A program made the position numbers and the translations under genes. DNA of 41,142 nucleotides from Arenicella sp. Its GTDB lineage: Bacteria; Pseudomonadota; Gammaproteobacteria; Arenicellales; Arenicellaceae. The notes beneath the pieces were generated by a model that was given only the letters and a program-made list of their open reading frames with translations, was not told the origin of the DNA and did not search any database. The stretch lies in the NCBI GenBank assembly GCA_023301745.1, contig JALZVW010000077.1:1-41142 (forward strand), in the 5' to 3' direction. Of the stretch, positions 37,611 to 41,142 are shown piece after piece; the first letter of the stretch is position 1, and each line of letters begins with the position of its first letter.

Positions 37611-37642
37611 TTTTACTCTGACCCCAACTCTTCCCAACTCTT
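37611..37642. repeat. RAYT-like motif plus 10-bp tandem duplication
   Basis: TTTTACTCTGACCCC (37611-37625; reverse complement GGGGTCAGAGTAAAA) resembles sequence I remember flanking REP-associated tyrosine transposases. It runs into two perfect copies of CCCAACTCTT at 37623-37632 and 37633-37642. No transposase is present. Confidence 0.4.
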
Positions 37643-37843
37643 CATTTATTTTTAGGGGTTTACGTACGGAATCGCTATGATTTTTGAATTGATATATTCG
37701 GTGTTCCTTTTTACTCAAAAGCATATCCTAGATATGAGTGAGAAGTGACTTATGTACCTTTATTAGGTATAACGAGAAGAAGGAACTTCTAACAGCAAAA
37801 TCGATCGAAATGAGGCTCGCTCAATAGAGAAAGGTGAACCCAT

Positions 37844-37884
37844 AAAAAAGCGAAGCCAACCTAGATGATTGACTTCGCTTTTTG
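37844..37884 (-). terminator. intrinsic terminator after tRNA-Arg
   Basis: In the minus direction GCGAAG-T-CAA pairs with TTG-G-CTTCGC across a 9-nt loop, then T6. It lies 4 nt beyond the tRNA 3' end. Confidence 0.85.
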
Positions 37885-37888
37885 TAGT

Positions 37889-37964
37889 GGTGCGCCCGGA
37901 GGGATTCGAACCCCCGACCAATTGGTTCGAAGCCAACTACTCTATCCAGCTGAGCTACGGACGC
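37889..37964 (-). tRNA. tRNA-Arg (anticodon UCG), CCA encoded
   Basis: The minus strand folds into a full cloverleaf: acceptor GCGTCCG with CGGGCGC (one G-T), D-arm GCTC/GAGT, anticodon stem GTTGG/CCAAT with loop CTTCGAA (anticodon TCG, positions 34-36), T-arm GGGGG-TTCGAAT-CCCTC, discriminator A and encoded CCA. It reads CGA and probably CGG. It is a single tRNA gene with its own terminator and a probable stable-RNA promoter at 38143-38148; the leader between them is unusual. Confidence 0.95.
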
Positions 37965-37999
37965 ATGTCTTTACTAATTCTATAATACTTCTTTAAAAC

Positions 38000-38081
38000 G
38001 GCGAACTCTATTATTCGCCTAGTCCCTAGGCTCACCCTTCGGGCTGCCTTTGGCAGTTCAATTTCGTTCCAGACGAAATTG
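38000..38081 (-). repeat. cluster of hairpins in tRNA-Arg leader
   Basis: Perfect or near-perfect stems follow each other: GGCGAA/TTCGCC (38000-38019), GCCTAG/CTAGGC (38017-38031, overlapping alternative), CCC/GGG with TTC loop (38035-38043), CTGCC/GGCAG (38044-38056) and CAATTTCGT/ACGAAATTG (38059-38081, 9 bp). They fill the gap between the tRNA and a copy of its 5' end. Confidence 0.75.
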
Positions 38082-38082
38082 T

Positions 38083-38102
38083 CAGCTGAGCTACGGACGC
38101 AT
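38083..38102 (-). pseudogene. 5' fragment of tRNA-Arg, duplicated
   Basis: The 20 bases CAGCTGAGCTACGGACGCAT (plus strand) are identical to 37947-37966, which is the 5' acceptor strand and first half of the D-arm of the tRNA-Arg plus two flanking bases. The rest of the tRNA is missing; the hairpin cluster follows instead. It lies within the probable tRNA transcript. Confidence 0.85.
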
Positions 38103-38142
38103 ATTCTTTCAGTTCAAAGAGACTCTCTCTTTAAGTTGGGCG

Positions 38143-38148
38143 ATTATA
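38143..38148 (-). promoter_or_regulatory. -10 box of the tRNA-Arg promoter
   Basis: The minus strand reads TATAAT followed by CGCCC, the consensus -10 with a GC-rich discriminator as in stable-RNA promoters. The hexamer 17 bases upstream is TCGAAA (4 of 6 to TTGACA). Transcription would begin near 38136. Confidence 0.6.
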
Positions 38149-38245
38149 ATGCAAACTGCCCAAGGTTTCGACCAGTGATTACAATCTCGGCAACAAAAAA
38201 GTTCTATACTTTCAGGCATACCGATTAAGTTCACGTTTTCTACTA

Positions 38246-41142
38246 ATGCCAGCAGCAAAAAAAAAAGCAAAACCTCACACTAGAGAGCCATGGCCAACGC
38301 CTATTAGCTATCCTGAAAACTTGCCGATTAGCCTTCGTCGAGAAGAAATAGCCAAGGCAATTAAAGACAACCAAGTTGTGATTTTGGCGGGGGAAACAGG
38401 CTCTGGTAAAACCACACAGTTGCCTAAAATTTGTTTATCACTGGGTTACGGCGAGAGAGGCTTGATAGGCCACACTCAGCCGCGCCGCATTGCCGCAAGA
38501 ACCGTGGCTGACCGTATCGCCTCTGAACTTAAGACGCCGCTAGGCGAAGGCGTTGGTTACCAGGTAAGGTTTACTGACAATTCAGGTAAGAACACCCGAA
38601 TAAAGCTAATGACCGACGGCGTATTGCTGGCCGAATTTCAACACGACCGCTTGCTGAAAAAGTACGACGTTATCATCATTGATGAAGCACACGAGCGAAG
38701 TTTGAATATCGACTTCTTGTTAGGTTTATTAAAACCACTTTGTCAAAAGCGCCCAGAACTCAAAGTCATTATCACCTCGGCGACCATTGATTTAGAGAAG
38801 TTTTCTAAACACTTTACCTTACGCGGTAAGCCCGCCCCTATTATCGAAGTCTCGGGGCGCACCTACCCGGTGAAGACACTGTATCAAGAACCTGCCACAG
38901 AAGAACAGAATCTACCGGATTTGATCACCAACACGGTCACTCAAATAATTCGCGGTGAGGCTAAGGGTGACTACAACGCCAGCGGTGATATCTTAGTATT
39001 TTGCGCAGGTGAACGTGAGATACGCGATGCCGCGCAAGCCTTACGGCGTGCTCAGTTGCCGCTTGAAGTATTACCGCTGTATTCTCGCTTAAGTGTTAGC
39101 GAACAAAACAAGGTGTTTAGATCAGCGCATAGACGCAAGGTGGTGTTAGCGACCAATGTAGCTGAAACCTCGATAACGGTGCCGGGTATCGCCTACGTGA
39201 TTGACCCAGGGTTGGCACGCATCTCACGTTATAGTTTTCGCTCCAAGGTGCAACGTTTACCGATTGAGGCGGTCTCTCAAGCCAGCGCGAATCAACGCCA
39301 AGGCCGTTGTGGCCGTGTTTCAAATGGTGTTTGCATTCGCCTTTATTCAGAGCAAGATTTCAAGCAACGAGCCCAATTCACACCCGCTGAGATATTGCGC
39401 AGCAACCTCGCTTCGGTGATTCTAAAAATGCTGCGCTTAGGCATTAAAGATGTGACGCAATTTGAATTTCTCGACCAGCCAGACAGCCGACTACTTAATG
39501 ACGGCTTTAAACTGCTTGAAGAACTAGGCGGCGTTAACGATGAGCGCAAGCTGACGCCCGTTGGCCGACAAATGAGTGACCTCTCGGTTGACCCCAAATA
39601 TGCGCGTATTCTTATTGAAGCCAACAAATTAGGCTGTTTACGAGACACTCTAATCTTAATCAGTGGCCTAAGCATTCAAGACCCACGCGAGCGACCGGCC
39701 GATAAACAACAAGCGGCCGACCAAGCTCATCAGCAATTGCACCACAATCAATCTGATTTTTTTAGTTATTTGCACCTATGGCAGGCGATTAACAATTCTC
39801 GAGATGAATTAAGCAATACAAAGTTTAAGCAACATTGTGTTGAGCGCTATTGGTCTATCGCGCGTATTTTTGAATGGCGTGAACTGTTCCGCCAATTATT
39901 GACTCAAGGCAAATCACTGGGTTGGAAGGTTGATGAATGGGCTTCACTTACATTGCCAGAACCTGGCAAGAAAAAAGCCAAACCCGACTCGAACTTTAAT
40001 CAACGCTATGAAAAATTGCACCGCGCTTTATTGAGCGGGTTATTGAGTAACATTGCGACCAAAGACGTTGACGGTGAATACCTAGCAACACGCAGTCGAC
40101 ACGTGCATTTATTCCCCGCCTCGGCCCAGGCAAAGCGTAAACCTAAATGGATTATGTCGGCTGAGTATTTAGAGACATCGCGTTTGTTTGCTCACACCAT
40201 TGGCGAAATAAAACCTAATTGGGTGAGTGATACCGCCAAGCACTTGTGTCGCTACAACTACAGCAGCCCACATTACCATGTGCGCTCAGGAAGCATTAAA
40301 GCCTATCGTGAGACCTTGCTCTACGGCCTAACTCTGCGCGACAAAGAAGCGGTAAATTACGCACCGATTAATGCCACTGAAAGCCGACACGTGTTTGTAC
40401 AACAAGCGCTGGTTGAAGGGCGTTATAAGCCAAAAGGGAAAATCGCTGAATTTGTAACACACAATGAAGCGCTAATCTCAGATATAGAAAAACTTGAAAC
40501 CAAGACACGCAAACGAAACCTATTGGTGAATGAACGCATCATTTTCGATTTTTACCATGAACGTTTGCCTGAGCAAATTCATAATCGACATGCGTTAGAA
40601 CACTGGTTATCTCAAGCAAACGAGGGGGTTTTAAAACTCAATCGCGAAACCCTGTTACAAGCTGAGTTAGACACACAACAGACGTCACAATTCCCCGACA
40701 AAATAGTGGTTCACGGAAAAGAAGTGAGCATTATCTACAAGTTTGACCCTGGTAAACACAGTGACGGCGTGACCATGATCGTGCCAATTTTGGTATTAGC
40801 CCCCTTTCCAAAACACATTGGTGATTGGTTAGTCCCTGGCCTCTTGAGGGAAAAATGCATTGCCTTGATCAAGACATTAGCCAAGCCAATTCGGCGCAAC
40901 TTTGCTCCCGCGTCGGATGCCGTAGATCGAATTTTCGATAAACTAGTGCCCTGTGATGCGCCGCTGACTCAAGTGCTGGCCGAACAATTGTTTCGTGCCA
41001 GGGGGGTGAAGGTCAGCGCGGCCGACTTCAGCACAGACAAACTCGATGACTTCTATCGAATGAATTATCGAGTGATCGACACTGACGGCTCGCTAATCGA
41101 AGAGGGTCGAGACCTCGCTCACCTAAAACAAAGTTACGCCAA
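38246..41142 (+). CDS. hrpA: ATP-dependent RNA helicase HrpA (partial, cut by window end)
   Basis: DEAH-box RNA helicase; E. coli HrpA acts in fimbrial mRNA processing and in rescue of stalled ribosome collisions. It is absent from the ORF track because no stop is reached; the frame is open for 965 codons from ATG 38246. Helicase motifs: GETGSGKT (49-56), [14 protein letters not shown] (146-149), SAT (178-180), then the helicase C domain ([21 protein letters not shown]-like), HA2 and OB segments. The truncated C-terminus is entering the DUF3418 region, so about 25 percent of a 1300-aa protein is missing. The start codon has only a weak ribosome site. Confidence 0.95.
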   Translation, partial: MPAAKKKAKPHTREPWPTPISYPENLPISLRREEIAKAIKDNQVVILAGETGSGKTTQLPKICLSLGYGERGLIGHTQPRRIAARTVADRIASELKTPLGEGVGYQVRFTDNSGKNTRIKLMTDGVLLAEFQHDRLLKKYDVIIIDEAHERSLNIDFLLGLLKPLCQKRPELKVIITSATIDLEKFSKHFTLRGKPAPIIEVSGRTYPVKTLYQEPATEEQNLPDLITNTVTQIIRGEAKGDYNASGDILVFCAGEREIRDAAQALRRAQLPLEVLPLYSRLSVSEQNKVFRSAHRRKVVLATNVAETSITVPGIAYVIDPGLARISRYSFRSKVQRLPIEAVSQASANQRQGRCGRVSNGVCIRLYSEQDFKQRAQFTPAEILRSNLASVILKMLRLGIKDVTQFEFLDQPDSRLLNDGFKLLEELGGVNDERKLTPVGRQMSDLSVDPKYARILIEANKLGCLRDTLILISGLSIQDPRERPADKQQAADQAHQQLHHNQSDFFSYLHLWQAINNSRDELSNTKFKQHCVERYWSIARIFEWRELFRQLLTQGKSLGWKVDEWASLTLPEPGKKKAKPDSNFNQRYEKLHRALLSGLLSNIATKDVDGEYLATRSRHVHLFPASAQAKRKPKWIMSAEYLETSRLFAHTIGEIKPNWVSDTAKHLCRYNYSSPHYHVRSGSIKAYRETLLYGLTLRDKEAVNYAPINATESRHVFVQQALVEGRYKPKGKIAEFVTHNEALISDIEKLETKTRKRNLLVNERIIFDFYHERLPEQIHNRHALEHWLSQANEGVLKLNRETLLQAELDTQQTSQFPDKIVVHGKEVSIIYKFDPGKHSDGVTMIVPILVLAPFPKHIGDWLVPGLLREKCIALIKTLAKPIRRNFAPASDAVDRIFDKLVPCDAPLTQVLAEQLFRARGVKVSAADFSTDKLDDFYRMNYRVIDTDGSLIEEGRDLAHLKQSYA

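Larger units (their letters stand above)
37453..37843. other. spacer with mobile-element-like motifs
   Basis: No ORF is supported. It contains the right copy of the 15-bp repeat, a RAYT-like TTTTACTCTGACCCC motif and a 10-bp tandem duplication. No terminator with T-tract follows the ELWxxDGT-like gene. Confidence 0.45.

Overview
The window looks like a chromosomal stretch from a free-living, probably marine, gammaproteobacterium of moderate G+C. The evidence is gene content and order: tsaE-amiB-mutL-miaA-hfq-hflX-hflK-hflC-hisZ-purA-rnr-rlmB on the minus strand, the radC/rpmB-rpmG versus coaBC-dut arrangement familiar from gammaproteobacteria, and a gltA-sucA-sucB-lpdA block. HisZ and an endonuclease-type MutL point away from the enterics. 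I cannot name the genus from sequence alone.

Layout. 1-2460: accessory genes on the minus strand (secreted SUKH-type protein, VOC protein, YcxB-like membrane protein), with a promoter-terminator pair at 1164-1307 that has no ORF and may encode a small RNA. 2650-18512: the large minus-strand housekeeping cluster for RNA processing and modification (RlmB, RNase R, MiaA, TsaE), mismatch repair (MutL), purine and histidine synthesis (PurA, HisZ), membrane protease control (HflKC), ribosome rescue GTPase (HflX), Hfq and a cell-separation amidase. A strong terminator at 8286-8318 splits it into hfq...hflC and hisZ...rlmB. A 589-bp spacer between miaA and the chosen hfq start carries plus-strand small ORFs and a 13-bp tandem repeat. 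18563-20947: plus-strand queG, a NADAR-domain protein and a secreted TPR protein. 21105-22519: rpmG, rpmB and radC on the minus strand. 22771-24468: coaBC-dut. 24661-31880: TCA-cycle genes gltA, sucA, sucB, lpdA, with no sdh or sucCD genes beside them.

32122-37452: a secreted-protein block. A DUF1800 protein (Sec signal) is followed after 10 bp by its usual partner, a DUF1501 protein (Tat signal); then an ELWxxDGT-repeat-like secreted protein lies between two copies of a 15-bp direct repeat. 37889-38150 (minus): tRNA-Arg(UCG), preceded in its probable transcript by a duplicated 5' fragment of itself and a run of hairpins. 38246-end: the first 965 codons of hrpA, cut by the window edge.

No CRISPR array, prophage, complete insertion sequence or recognisable defence island was seen. 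The most unusual points are the tRNA-Arg leader, the miaA-hfq spacer, the candidate small RNA at 1199-1307, and a shared hydrophobic-acidic motif in two of the secreted proteins.
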